DNA of 64,000 bases from Prostheceraeus crozeri (GCA_907163375.1 CAJQUW010008963.1:21001-85000), one strand, 5' to 3'. Shown: positions 24,299 through 35,608, counted from the stretch's first letter. Program-made: numbers and translations. The notes: a model not told the origin generated them from the sequence alone.

Positions 24299-24628
24299 CA
24301 GGCTTGGAGACAATGATGTGGTTTATCCGATCACCTGCAATCTGGAAGGGCTCGCTGTCTATCAGCAGAACCATCTTCTCTTCTTTCACATTGCACCTAT
24401 CACAAGTATTGCCCGCAGAGTCAGCGAACTTCACATCATCAACTTGAAAGACGAGAACATCATCCTCGCTCAATCCAACTCTCCTCCTCAGAGCTGTCTC
24501 CTCCGCCGACCTTCCCATCTTCTTGCAGATGGCTTCACGGACGTCCTTCACTGTAGGCGAGGAACGAATGTCCAAGACGACGGACGACTTCTCATCACTG
24601 TCCAGTTCCTCAATCATGAAGGGAAATC
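24299..24628 (-). CDS. Exon copy b: 330-bp phase 1-1 exon
   Basis: Same borders as copy a: TTTCTCTACAG acceptor and GTAAGT donor on the minus strand. The protein begins MIEELDSDEKSSVVLDIRSS after a four-codon lead. It differs from copy a mainly in the first 15 residues and in the middle (TCDRCNVKEEKMVLL instead of TCSLWNVKEVKRVLL). The open frame and intact splice sites argue against simple decay. It lies 1,438 bp from copy c, a tandem exon duplication. Alternative: an exon of a separate small paralogous gene. Confidence 0.65.
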
Positions 24629-25736
24629 CTGTAGAGAAATAGAACAGAGATCAGGAATGGAATTCCAACAGAACCAGCCATTGTCTCAGTTGTCACCTAC
24701 AGAACACAGAATGTAATAGAAGGACACATAAGCAAATAATGGCAATGTCATGCCACTGTCAACATGAAGGTCAAACAATTATTTATAGGAGATTGATTAT
24801 GAACACACTTTCTCATGTCGAAATTCCCCTTCAAGTTCACATTTGATGTTAAATTTCATGTTTGCGGACGATTTATAGCTGAATTGTGATATTTTGATTA
24901 AAAGCTATATCATTATTTCACTTTCACTACAATTAGACATGAATTTCACTTTCACAATTTTTTCGCAACATACTTCATTCTTATCAGCAACTATTCATTC
25001 TACTTGATATCTAATGAGTTTTATTCCACTGCATTTCCTCTAATATACTCCACCTCCTAATAAACAACACCCTCTACTAAGCGCCGCAGCATGGAGGTCA
25101 TTTTTTCAATACGCGACGTACATTGAGAGTCAGAAAAGAATGATTGAGTGTATTTATTGTCCATTGAACTAAGAAAACAAGGATATAATGTCCCTGGAAT
25201 GCTTGATGCTTGCGCTGTTTGTAGTTTATATTCTGATTGAAGAAGTCGCACAACAAAAGCGACACACACAGTCTCACACTCAAATCAATGCATTGAAATC
25301 AACAGCGTCATCGGCATCACATTCTGAATATGATTCGTTAACTTATAGGGCTTCATGTACCGAGCACTGACTCATCACGCTCAAGTTGTGAGGCCGTTTC
25401 AAGTGACCATAGGGAAGAAACAGCAAATACGATACAAGAACTGTAAAATTGTAAGCACTTACAAGCTTATGATAGATTCGGAGGCATCACCTAACTTTTA
25501 TATAGAAATTGATCAATTGAATTCATTTATTAATTGAAAAGTGATTGTTGCTGTGGACACAGGAAATATCAATCTTTTTTCACAAGACATCTGCAATTCA
25601 CATAAATGAGATCAAATAGCTTTCAATGCAGCATTCATCATTCACTGACTAAGATCATTTATTTGAATGATTTTTATTTGAATGGTTTGGAAATGTCTTT
25701 GTAATTGAAGAGTGAAGGCAATGAGCTTCAACTTAC

Positions 25737-26066
25737 CAGGCTTGGAGACAATGATGTGGTTTCTCCGATAACCTGCAATCTGGAAGGGCTCGCTGTCTGA
25801 CAGCAGAACCCTCTTCACTTCTTTCACATTGCACCTATCACAAGTATTGCCCGCAGAGTCAGCGAACTTCCCATCATCAACTTGAAAGACGAGAACATCA
25901 TCCTCGCTCAATCCAACTCTCCTCCTCAGAGCTGTCTCCTCCGCCGACCTTCCCATCTTCTTGCAGATGGCTTCACGGACGTCCTTCACTGTAGGTGAGG
26001 AACGAATGTCCAAGAAGACGGACGACTTCTCATCACTGTCCAGTTCCTCAATCATGAAGGGAATTC
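25737..26066 (-). CDS. Exon copy c: 330-bp phase 1-1 exon
   Basis: Acceptor TCTCTACAG and donor GTAAGT are intact and the frame is open throughout. The N-terminal half matches copy b (MIEELDSDEKSS) and the second half matches copy a (VKRVLLSDSEPFQIAGY), so it looks like a mosaic, suggesting unequal exchange or gene conversion among copies. Flanking intron-like sequence is shared with copy a for over 800 bases to the right. Confidence 0.65.
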
Positions 26067-27006
26067 CTGTAGAGACAGAGAACAGAGATCAGGAATGGAA
26101 TTCCAACAGAACCAGCCATTATCTCAGGTGTCACCTACAGAACACAGAATGTAATAGAAGGACACATAAGCAAATAATGGCAATGTCATGCCACTGTCAA
26201 CATGAAGGTCAGTCAAACAATTATTTATAGGAGATTGATTATGAACACACTTTCTCATGTCGAAATTCCCTTGAAGTTCAAATCTGATGTTAAATTTTCT
26301 GTTTGAGGTCGATTGAGGCTGAATTGTGATTTTGAAGGAAGAATATTTTAACTTTCACAATACTTTTTGACATGAACTGTTCCTATGCTCTGATGATTTT
26401 TACGTAATGTACTCAGGCTTGCCGTGGGTATCGGGATTCTGTGAATATACCCATAGGAATGGGTATCCTTGGGTATGGTGTTGGTGTGGGTGCTGATGCC
26501 ATCCCCACAGCTGCCACAGCGCTTCTATGGAGATTTTGTGGGGATTGCCATGATTTTTGACATTCACTAGAAGCTGTCAGAACTGATATCACTTAATAAA
26601 TTCTGACTTTGAATTATCAAACAACTTGCTATCTAACCCTTAATTCTACAAGTATGAAATATCTGTGCTGATTTCAAATGCGCACCACATTGACAATGAT
26701 TTTGAATGACTAATAATAGCCTAGATGAGTCTTGGACGCCTGAGGGGGAAGAACGCTGTGAGCTGGTTTTAGGGTAGAACTGAAAGGAGGCTGATTCGCA
26801 CGCCTTTTTATACAGGTATACTCGACGGCATAGGTAATGCCGGTAAATCACTTGCATGCAGATCAAATCACTTTGATTCATAATGATTTTGACGTAATAT
26901 AATTGCTTTCGTGACAAATGCGAATATCATCTGAAACTGGTCACGGCATAAAAGAAGTCCTGATCCTGGTATCAACAACAACATGACAATGTGGAATTAT
27001 CATTTG

Positions 27007-28210
27007 TCAGGACTTGTCGACATTTAACTTTAGCTTTCTATCACAGAAATATCTTTGAACATCTAAAATGTTAGGAGCAGCATTGCAGCGCGGCAATGGT
27101 TCAACCAAGGTGATGTCGTCAGCATAAATTACCATAGTGCACGAAGGAAGAATCGAGGAGAATCCTCGGTTAATGCCCATTGATGCAAGACGATCAATTA
27201 AGCAGTTGTGATTTACACTTTCAAAAGCTTTTGATAAGTCAAGACACGTTATTCGGACCACTCTCACATCACCTTCCTCCAAATATGACGTAGTTGAGTC
27301 ATGAATTTTTACCAAAGCACATTCAGTGGATCCATTTCTCCGATAAGCAAAGCGGTATGGACCAAACAACAATTCAATGGACGGTAAGATAGACCTGAGA
27401 ACTATTCGCTCCAAAAGCTTGGCTAAGGTTGGTAGCAGCGAAATGGGTCGAAAGTCTTTCAATTTTGGATTATTTCGCTTCGGAATCGGGGCTGTATCGG
27501 CCAACTTCCATTGAGATGGAAAGCACTGAGTATCTACCGAAAATCGAAAGATCATATATACGGTATAGGCTACGATATCTGAACAGGCTGTCAGCAGGAG
27601 GTTTGGAATTTTGTTACTGACAATTGTGAGAGAAGTCGTCTCACATTAGAGACTGAAAATGAAGGGTTCCAATTCTCATCATTAATAGCTTGAAAAACAT
27701 TAGACTCATTCAAATCAGTCACATAACTGGCACAGAACTCAGTATGCAGCGATGATACGAGTGATTGAATGTTACCATATTGCCTGATCAGAGACTCAAA
27801 CGGTTTTGAGGAACATTTGTCTCTTACTTGGTTGACCACCTTCCATGTGTTTTTGTTGGATTGAATTTGCCTTTGCGACCAATTTAGCTTCGACTTATTT
27901 ATTTCAAGCTTGAATTTCACCTTATAGTGCTCGTACAAAGCCCAGTCTCTGCATCGAAATGCCTGCCATCGTTCGTTGAATAACTTTTTGAGAAGTGGTG
28001 TTACCCAAGGCTTGTCATTGGATGACATATGAAAATGGGATAACAGACGCAGCTTCCTGAAAACACGTATAAAATATCTCACACATATCATTCACTGACG
28101 CAACGTGAAGCATGGCAGAGAAATTCATCGAGGATAGAGTCATTCGAAAGTTGTCGATGTAATGTGTATGTAATGTCATATTGTGTAAATGACAGTGTTT
28201 GAAGCGGCTT
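27007..28210 (-). pseudogene. LINE (CR1/L2-like) reverse transcriptase relic
   Basis: Read on the minus strand, the region before RT holds PWVTPLLKKLFNERWQAF and SNKNTWKVVNQVRDKC, the linker typical of CR1/L2 elements. The RT follows with FPSQWKLADTAPIPKRN, FRPISLLPTLAKLLERIV, PYRFAYRRNGSTECAL and DLSKAFESVNHNCLIDRL. It then jumps from GINRGF straight to TMVIYADDITLV. The fingers/palm segment between these blocks, including the usual PQGSxLGP motif, is deleted. A frame break occurs near 27590. The linker resembles the tail of the LINE at 9.4-11.1 kb, so they may be one family. It was inserted at the right end of the duplicated exon block. Confidence 0.85.
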
Positions 28211-30284
28211 GGTATTTGGTGGCCAGCGTTCAGAGAAGTCGGCCGGGGCCGGGCTGGCGGCCGACATATTCAATACCGGTCGGTGGCCGCCTTATTAAAA
28301 CCGATCAGTCGGGGATGGGACGATGGCTGCGTCTCTACAGGTTAGTGAAGGCTTTGATCGTCAGACAATATTTGGTCAACTTATGTCATTAGACATTATT
28401 GAATTTCCATAATATTATATCATAGAATGGTTGGCCTACCGGTACTCCGGATAAGCGAGAGATGTCTATCACAATACAATTTTATACGATGCAATTATTC
28501 GCACTTTGATATCATGTTTTGTGCGATGAGCGAAATGACTTATCTACAAATATAGTGAGTTGCAGGCGCACCTTATAACTTTTGATAATACGAACTGCAT
28601 TTTCAAAGTCAATCAAACACAATCAAATTGAAAACAGATAATCTAAATAATGACCCAAACCGGCATTGATATAGTAATAACATAGATGCAATGATAATAT
28701 ATGCGTGAATTTATATTCCGCCTCCACGGAAAGCTTTAAGTGGTCAGTAAATTCTGAGATCCAATATAATAAAGGTTTTTTTAACGATGAAAGTTCTGAG
28801 ATGAGCAATTTGATCACTGACTGACTGCTGATGTTATGAAATGTTGTCTGCAACGTGCAAACTTGATTTAAAGTGATTCATTGAAGTGAGAGTTACTTCT
28901 TCACTTGTGAGGGAATTCCAGTGATTAGCGACGTCAATTGAGAACTCTCTCCACTGCAGTTCAAATTCAGATCATTTGAGGTTGCATTGATGACCGCGAG
29001 TTGACGTATGAGAGTCTGGAACAATGAGCTGGCCAAACTTGTCATCAATTTTTCATTCCAGTGAGTGTCTCTTTACAACGTCAATCGCGTGCCGTTAACT
29101 TATCAAACAATTATCCACGAGCCAATGTCAAATGTTCGGTAGTAGGCCCTCTGGTTGCATCGAAATCCATTATTCATTGCATTTCTAAGCTCCACGTGTT
29201 ATGTGAATTATCCCAAGTAGTGAAATTATTCAAGATGTGGAGTAATTTTGCAATAGAAGGGCAGAGGAATGCACAATGCTTCCGAAATTCATACAAGCTA
29301 GAATACAGGATTTTGGAGTCTACATCATTGATAAAGTAGGATTTGAACTACATGTACATGCATAAACTGCCAGCAATCACTTTTTAACTTAAAGAACAAT
29401 TCGCAATATTCCTGCTACTCTCAAATTATGTTACATTTACATCCCCTTGATGTTGTAGTGATTGACTAAGCAATTTATTCTAGACTGAATGTCGTCAACA
29501 GTCGACAAGGGTTTGATTAAATCAACCAGCCGACCAGTCTTCCAAACTTGCGGCCGATTCCAACGCTGCTAAATGGTCTAGAGCGGATATTTTTACATGC
29601 AAGAGCTTCTTGGCAATGCAAAAGGTAATCGTCGCATGGATAAATATGACGACTTATCAAATAGAAGTCGAGCAGCTGCACAAATCCGCGAGTTATTGGT
29701 GCAAAAATTTAATTCCTGCGTTAAGATTCTGTGTCAATTTGCCCATTTGCGTAACTTTTCATCTCATGTCAAACTGAACCATTTTGGATGCGTTTCTACA
29801 AGTGCATGTAAAAGGAAGCTCAAATGACGGAAAATTCAAATGCGATATCTTGAAACATTGTATTTGACATGGTAGTTTCTTTCAGGTTCTAGTGGATTAA
29901 ATATCTTTTTCTGTAAAACCTCATATTGCCGTAGTATTTTGTACCATCGTAACGAGTGAGGATGAATTGACAAAATTGACAAAATTGTTTTGAGAGTGAT
30001 GAACGTGTTTTGGGCTCAGTATTGAGATACACATGTAGACGAAACTGGACATTCTCAAATCCATAATGTCGATATGTTTTTGCTCTATTTTTTCGACGAA
30101 ACTGTTTGAAATTGTGAATCATATGAGTCAATCCTTCTTCGGTGTGTCGACACGTATAACTTCAAAATGGGGTATCTGATTGGATTTTGGGACGTCAAGC
30201 TTGATCTGATTTTTGTTGGTGTTACACATTTTACTGACATAATTCCTTAATATAGAAATACAGTCGAATGCAGTATTTTCAGAC
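28211..30284. other. Spacer, no gene recognised
   Basis: A GC-rich patch near 28240-28310 (GGCCGGGGCCGGGCTGGCGG) stands out. Short frames such as 29597-29827 have no domain I know. No repeat array was seen. Confidence 0.4.
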
Positions 30285-30620
30285 ATGAAATCAACGCTTG
30301 CACGACTTGAGAACATTGCATGCCGATTTGAAAATAGTCTTCCAATAGAGCCGCCTCAAAATCGAATGTACAACGGTGTTATTTTCTCAAAGCATTGCAT
30401 CGAGGCTGTAGAAGAAATGTCCAAGCATCCCAGATCAGTCTGTAAAGTGACAAGGAAAGCTCTAAAGGACGTTTTTACAAAAGATGAATTGCGCACCAAA
30501 ACTCCTGGAGGGTCGGGCACTAGTGCCAAACAAATGGACCACCAACGTTTAAAGGCTGTGAAAGAAAAGCTTTTCTTATTTTTACAAAATCTATTACTCA
30601 TTATGTTGCGAAGGAGTATT
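30285..30620 (+). CDS. Possible BEN-domain exon or fragment
   Basis: The frame contains RMYNGVIFSKHCIEAVEEM, KVTRKALKDVFTKDELRTKT then GGSGTSAKQMDHQRLKAVK. The order L-x-D-x-F-T-x-x-E-L, then a Gly-rich turn, then LD/MD-x-x-(K/R)-L-x-A-V matches the second half of BEN domains, which bind DNA or chromatin. A TTTTCAG just upstream (about 30270-30280) could be a splice acceptor, with no clear donor. The frame runs on past 30620 without likely coding meaning. It may be a host exon, a retrocopy or part of a DNA transposon. Confidence 0.4.
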
Positions 30621-30869
30621 ACCATTGTTGGCTGGGCATTGCCTATCAGATGGAATTTCATCACCTATCTGGTCACTCCATATCCGCTAAGTTGCCCGAC
30701 GAGTATCCCAATTACTTGGAGCATTGTTTCTAGCCCGTACCTACTTCAGCCCCAGTTGTTCGTACTTCATAGGACTCGATTTAAGGACTATTATCATTAT
30801 TATTATTTATTGATTATCATAATAAATTATTATTATCAGTAATATTCATTGATCTATAATCTGCTGCCA

Positions 30870-31220
30870 GTACAGAATTAGACCGGTCGTCTCTTCTTCT
30901 GTTTGACTGGAAAGAAAGCATTGGAACATGTAACGTTAATGTAATGTCACAATCTACTGATATGATATCACAGCAATCGAACAATGAACAGCCAGTTCAA
31001 CATTAAACACGCCAAATTGTACGAAGTTTCAGTGACTGTTATCAACCGGATCACACAGCAAAAAGACACACTCCTATCTCTGCACGGTAATAAATATTTC
31101 ATTTTGCCCACTTATTTAGTTCCTGCATGTGGCATCATTTTGAATCAGTTTGCACTAGTAATGCACTTCATCAATCTAGCAAAGTGACACGCTTAAACGC
31201 TTAAACAATTTATTCTGTGG
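30870..31220 (+). repeat. Interspersed repeat R, copy 2
   Basis: Inverted and shortened relative to 14470-14995, and lacking a middle part of it. The shared frame reads SQFNIKHAKLYEVSVTVINR. The copies differ enough (about 10-15%) to be separate old insertions. Confidence 0.65.
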
Positions 31221-32612
31221 CTGTCGGACTCCGACCGCCTGTCAGCTGTTGATCACGTGATCTACAGCTGATTGGTGATCGGACCTGTGCGTTCCCTGAT
31301 ATTGACAGATTGCCTTTGCTGTGTGTTTTGGCTCCGTCAATTTTTGCCTTCAAACAATGTTTAAAGAATGCGCTTCAATTGTGTTATTGTGACGGGAGAA
31401 ATCATTTTTACGCTGGTCTGTAAGAGCTACCACCAGTGGCCATCACTTGCTTTTCTGTAAATTACTTTGTGGAATAAATTTATCTTATTTGTGATGCTTT
31501 TGTTCTTTCGCATTTGATTAAATGTGAATGTGAATTCGGCCTGCTCATGATTCTCCTGAGATTGAATGAATTGACGGCTATAGAGCTAAGTTCGTATTCT
31601 CCGTCTGATGGAAAGTGCACCTATCTGAGGGGATGAAGGAGCGCAATATCCCATCCAAGATGCTGAAGCGGAACACTATAGACGAGCTGAACCGTCTGGG
31701 GCCACCATCATCAACAACGTCCACTGCTGCTATTACAAGGTAATCACGTCCTCGTGCCCATACAATCGAAACCGCACGCAAAGTGACCGCGAAAGCGGCG
31801 AGGACAGCAGCGGCAGCAGCAGCGAAGAAGAGGAAAGCAGTGGCAGCAGACATCATTTTCAAGGCACTTCCAACCTACAAGAAGCAACTTTTTATACCTG
31901 GATATGAAATCTCTCTATCACTACATTACTCCATATCTAACGAGCCAATAGCTGGGAAATTTCGTGTTCCTATCAAAGGCATCATGTATTTGGTATTATT
32001 GCAGCTGAATCAATTTACATTGAAGGGTGCTACCGTCGGCCATGCATAGCATTTGCAGCATTGTACGAATTTGGATTAATTCACCCAGGACTATGAATCG
32101 TGGAGATGAAGAGGAACTGAGCACAACTCATGTATGTGACAATTCATATACATTCAAAGTGTCTTCTACCAGCTTGACTTTGGCAAAGAAGTGTTAAAGT
32201 GCCATGAATCATTTTCTGTGTATGGACAGGAAATCCTATGTCAGACGTAGCACAATGCTTTGCTCTTTGTTCAATCATAAACAAGAATTCCAAATAACTG
32301 CTGTTAAGAACCAATCCTCCGGATCATGTGGACAACATGCGAAGTCAGCATGATGTGGGAATGTTGCTCGGAATGACCGCAAATAAAAGTAATTGAGATG
32401 CTAAATTGATGTCAGCGAATGTGAATTAGGCCTGCTCATGATTCCTGACATTGAATGAAATGACGGCCTGTGTTTGTGTTTTACGTCTGAGGATACAACT
32501 CTTGCATCTGAAGAGTATTCATTAGGACATTCATTCAATAACACAGTCGTTAACAAGGATCAGACAGCATTCCATGCAAGCGTTCCGATAACGCGAAATA
32601 CAAAGCTTTTAC
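31221..32612. other. Spacer with a 65-bp direct repeat and a possible exon
   Basis: Sequence near 31515-31578 (GAATGTGAATTCGGCCTGCTCATGATTC...) recurs at 32413-32467, about 0.9 kb away in the same orientation. A plus-strand frame with MKERNIPSKMLKRNTIDEL ends at a possible donor, ACAAG|GTAATC, near 31739. The Ala/Lys-rich frame starting at 31783 is compositional. I cannot assign a gene. Confidence 0.35.
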
Positions 32613-32954
32613 CTGGAGGAGAGGCGATAATTGTGTTCTTCCAATGGCTTGCTATTGGGAAGGAGTCGTCGTGATTGAGGAAGTCAATTCTGAGGTTTTC
32701 CACTTCATAGGTGGAATAGCATCTGCCTGCAGTGTCAGCAAAGTCTTCAAAAAAACCTCCGGAAATTTTGTATACTTCAACACCTTTGCAGATGCCGAAA
32801 TGCCTGATCAACACAACGTCCTGAACGGAGCGTTTCATTTCCTTCGATAAGTGGAGTCGGAGATCTTTCACAGACGGAGGACTCGGGAAGTGAAGGGTGG
32901 AATTGTCAAGACCTAGGAAGTCCATGAAGTAGTTCTTGATCTCTATCCAGACAC
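32613..32954 (-). CDS. Exon copy g: divergent 342-bp phase 1-1 relative of the exon family
   Basis: On the minus strand, CTTTTCCTTTCAG precedes and GTAAAA follows an open 342-base exon, again phase 1-1. It aligns to copies a-c: SPPSVKDLRLHLSKEMKRS against SSPTVKDVREAICKEMGRS, FEDFADTAGRCYS against KFADSAGNTC, and SFPIASHWKNTIIASPPG against PFQIAGYRINHIIVSKPG. Roughly a third of residues match. An old paralogue with kept frame, phase and borders implies that the module is a real coding unit, not a spurious ORF. Confidence 0.65.
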
Positions 32955-33430
32955 CTGAAAGGAAAAGACACAAATGATATCCTCAGATTTTATGATATCA
33001 TTTGACAACACCAAGCGAACAATATGAAAAACTATGTCAATGTACAATTTATATGCATGATATAATATGTACATGTATATATATAAAAAGTGAAATACAA
33101 ATAACATAAAATATGTAAATAATGCTACAAAAGAAAAAACAACTTTTATCAGCTGCCGATCGATTTCAGCCGTTTCTGGCTTGTCAAGGCGATCAACTGA
33201 TCTATTCAACGAAATTGTACAGAAATTTCAGATATGATATCTAAATCAAAGAAATCAAACAGCGTTGAGGCAAGGATGAAATAAATTAATTAACATAGCT
33301 TCCTTGGACTCACGGTCCAAGCGATTAGCGTCCGGGGACAACTGAAAGAAAGAAATAGCACTAAAATGACCGCCACCACAGCTCGCTATGTGTTTCCTGA
33401 CACTTAGCACACAGTATCTACTGTCTTTGA
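32955..33430. other. AT-rich spacer, nothing recognised
   Basis: Contains ATGTACATGTATATATATAAAAAG microsatellite-like sequence. A short hairpin CTTGGAC/GTCCAAG near 33303-33320 was considered as a tRNA arm but nothing around it fits a tRNA. Confidence 0.4.
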
Positions 33431-33439
33431 TTGATCATC

Positions 33440-34125
33440 GGCCAAACGGGGGATGTATTTCGACGTCGGCTGACGGTACATCGCCAGCAAATATATATAT
33501 ATATATATAATATAATTTTTAATAATATATATGATATGTATCTTTCTATACAATAACCTTTACAATTTCTACCATTATATTTATATATATATATATTTGT
33601 GAATATGGGCAGCAAATTGTTATTCTTGCATGTTTCATTAAATATAATATCGCAATCAGTCTTGTTAATTTTCAAATAATGATTTTCCATAGTTCTAAAA
33701 AGTTTCTTTTCTTCATTTGTTAAAAACTTCAAAATACATTTTGAAAGCCATTTAATTGGAATCATACCGGTACTTCGGACAGTCACGGAGTTCATCTTCA
33801 GGGTAATTGAATTTGCTGAATGTACATTGATCATATTAAGGAAAAAGCTAGGAAATATAAGCTATGCATGTACAAAATTGTGAGAAAGATATCGAAAATG
33901 GAATAGAAATGGTTAACATTGGAAGAACATAGAAATGATTAGTCTAATTCATGCATAAAATGGAAATATTTTGCTACATTACTAATAAGCGATGGGTCAA
34001 ACGCTGGTCTTGTTTATTGAGAAGAGGTTGGTTCTCTTTAATGAGCAGAGCCTCGGCGATTTCCAGATCTTTCTGTTGTGGGTAATTTGCGATCACTTTT
34101 CAGTTGGATTCTATTAGTGAAACTA
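33440..34125 (-). mobile_element. PLE family B 3' tail, inverted arm
   Basis: The minus strand here nearly equals the plus strand of 34600-35120. Shared items are the nuclease tail (DLEIAEAL, NQPLLNKQ), the short frame MINVHSANSITLKM, a hammerhead-like motif and (TA)n runs near 33489-33511 and 33583-33597. It is several percent diverged from the right arm, so it is older than the 34.7/45.4 kb duplication. Confidence 0.8.
33764..33801 (-). ncRNA. Hammerhead-like motif, PLE family B, damaged
   Basis: The minus strand reads CTGAAGA, one T, then GAACT...TGTCC, GAAG and the self-complementary TACCGGTA. Relative to the right-hand copy, stem II carries substitutions that break two pairs, so this one is probably inactive. 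Confidence 0.4.
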
Positions 34126-34415
34126 CAGATAACTACAAATAAGATGAAACTACAGACCGCTTGTATGTCTCTGGACCGAAACTATCGTAATTCAGACATT
34201 CGCCAGAATTTGTGGCTTTTCGAAAAACAGATGTTGTCAATCTAGATCCATCTTTACAGACAAATACGTCCAAGAAATTCAATCCATTTTCAGATTCGTT
34301 CTCGTGTGTGAATTTCAAACAAGAATTTGTTTCCAATTTTTGTTTTATGCGTGTGATGTCTCCATTTCTATTCAAAATCAGGAAGGAATCATTGACATAC
34401 CTTCTATCTTGATTT
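34126..34415 (-). pseudogene. PLE family B reverse transcriptase fragment
   Basis: The minus-strand frame begins at the RYVNDSFLIL motif (one catalytic Asp replaced by Asn) and continues KLETNSCLKFTHE, NGLNFLDVFVCKDG and TSVFRKATN, the RT region after the catalytic loop of Penelope-like elements. It runs directly into the inverted tail arm, lacking the GIY-YIG core between. Its right edge abuts a plus-strand nuclease piece of the same family, forming a head-to-head junction near 34415. Confidence 0.8.
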
Positions 34416-34427
34416 TGAATAGAACTC

Positions 34428-34737
34428 GTGCACCATGTTGTGTACCAATTTCATTGCCCTTCCGACGAATGTAATGACGTCAGCTACATTGGTTATACGA
34501 CAAACACACTCACACATAGATGCCAGCAACATATGTCAAACGGTTCAATAAAAACACACCTAACAACACACCAAAATTTAAAACCGGGTTACAAACTAAT
34601 AGAATCCAACTGAAAAGTGATCGCAAATTACCCAGAACAGAAAGATCTGGAAATCGCCGAGGCTCTGCTCATTAAAGAGAACCAACCTCTTCTCAATAAA
34701 CAAGACCAGCGTTTGACCCATCGCTTATTAGTAATGT
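34428..34737 (+). pseudogene. PLE family B GIY-YIG nuclease
   Basis: The frame reads HVVYQFHCPSDECNDVSYIG then YTTNTLTHRCQQHM, a GIY-YIG motif with its Arg and His. TGA at about 34611-34613 interrupts it. The same frame then continues KVIANYPEQKDLEIAEALLI and NQPLLNKQDQRLTHRLLVM to the final stop, the usual nuclease tail with its conserved Glu and Asn. The nuclease would nick DNA to prime reverse transcription. The internal stop makes it non-functional without readthrough. Confidence 0.85.
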
Positions 34738-35087
34738 AGCAAAATATTTCCATTTTATGCATGAATTAGACTAATCATTTCTATGTTCTTCCAATGTTAA
34801 CCATTTCTATTCCATTTTCGATATCTTTCTCACAATTTTGTACATGCATAGTTTATATTTCCTAGCTTTTTCCTTAATATGATCAATGTACATTCAGCAA
34901 ATTCAATTACCCTGAAGATGGACTCCGTGACAGTCCGAAGTACCGGTATGATTCCAATTAAATGGCTTTCAAAATGTATTTTGAAGTTTTTAACAAATGA
35001 AGAAAAGAAACTTTTTAGAACTATGGAAAATCATTATTTGAAAATTAACAAGACTGATTGCGATATTATATTTAATGAAACATGCAA

Positions 35088-35124
<37 letters not shown>

Positions 35125-35420
35125 GTAAAAAGAGATATACAAAAATTGCAAATAATATATCAAAAAAAAATAGCCCAAAGAAGACAATCAAAACTCAAGA
35201 TTTTATCCCGACCGGTTTACGTCCTATCATAGGACTCTTCAAGGGATTAATGCATATATTTTTTGAAATTATAGCACAAGTTCATATACATAGATGTCAA
35301 AGTTACATTAAAATAATCGTCTATAGGATATCTTCCGGTCATAGAATGCAGGTTTGTTAGTAAAATTAAGGTAATTGTAGTTGTTATAATAATTATGTAT
35401 ATGTATGTATATATATATAT
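34738..35420 (+). mobile_element. PLE family B 3' UTR with (TA)n
   Basis: Includes a short frame MINVHSANSITLKM, the hammerhead-like motif, a (TA)n tract at about 35091-35122 and GTCCTATCATAGGACTCTTCAAGG, a perfect GTCCTAT/ATAGGAC hairpin near 35221-35233. It ends in a TATGTATGTATATA run, where the family A array begins. About 720 bases of it are repeated to the right of that array. Confidence 0.75.
34912..34949 (+). ncRNA. Hammerhead-like motif, PLE family B
   Basis: CTGAAGA (34912-34918), one spacer T, stem II GGACT/AGTCC (34920-34924 with 34932-34936), then GAAG and TACCGGTA, which can fold only as a tiny stem III or pair between two molecules. The layout matches PLE hammerheads, though position 15.1 is G, not A, which may weaken it. 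Confidence 0.5.
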
Positions 35421-35511
35421 AGAAAGTACTCAGAAGAGTATTCCCAGGCTCTCACGCCGCACCAACTATAATCCAACCTTGTGCGAAATCAAAAAAATGT
35501 CTATCTTGTTC

Positions 35512-35550
35512 GTGGAAGACCGGTTTCGAGTTTATCTTTATCAATTCCAC
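35512..35550 (-). ncRNA. Hammerhead-like motif, PLE family A, copy A
   Basis: The minus strand gives stem I GTGGAA...TTCCAC (6 bp, perfect), core TTGATAA in place of CTGATGA, spacer A, a short GA/TC stem II, GAAA, then ACC/GGT as a loopless stem III and C at the cleavage position. The two core changes are C3 to U and G8 to A. These positions pair with each other in the ribozyme, so the change is compensatory. Position, 60-100 bases after ORF2, fits known PLE ribozymes. Confidence 0.55.
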
Positions 35551-35608
35551 ATGTAGTGATACAGGACACAAACTGAAAGACAGCAAAATGTCAGCCAACG
35601 AGAGATGT

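Noticed and set aside
24240..24617. Exon copies read as complete small genes of 125-137 aa from ATG to stop
   Set aside because: The frames cross a GTAAGT donor and diverge in conservation after it; the AG and GT borders and the divergent 32.6 kb copy support an internal exon instead.
31783..32049. Ala/Lys-rich plus-strand ORF
   Set aside because: GCA/GCG-rich low complexity followed by sequence with no domain; no support as a gene.
33300..33350. tRNA-like hairpin CTTGGAC...GTCCAAG
   Set aside because: No A box, B box, acceptor stem or second arm at the right spacing.
33440..33490. Third hammerhead variant with GATGTA/TACATC stem near the PLE B end
   Set aside because: Only stem I and GAAA fit; the CUGANGA core is absent.
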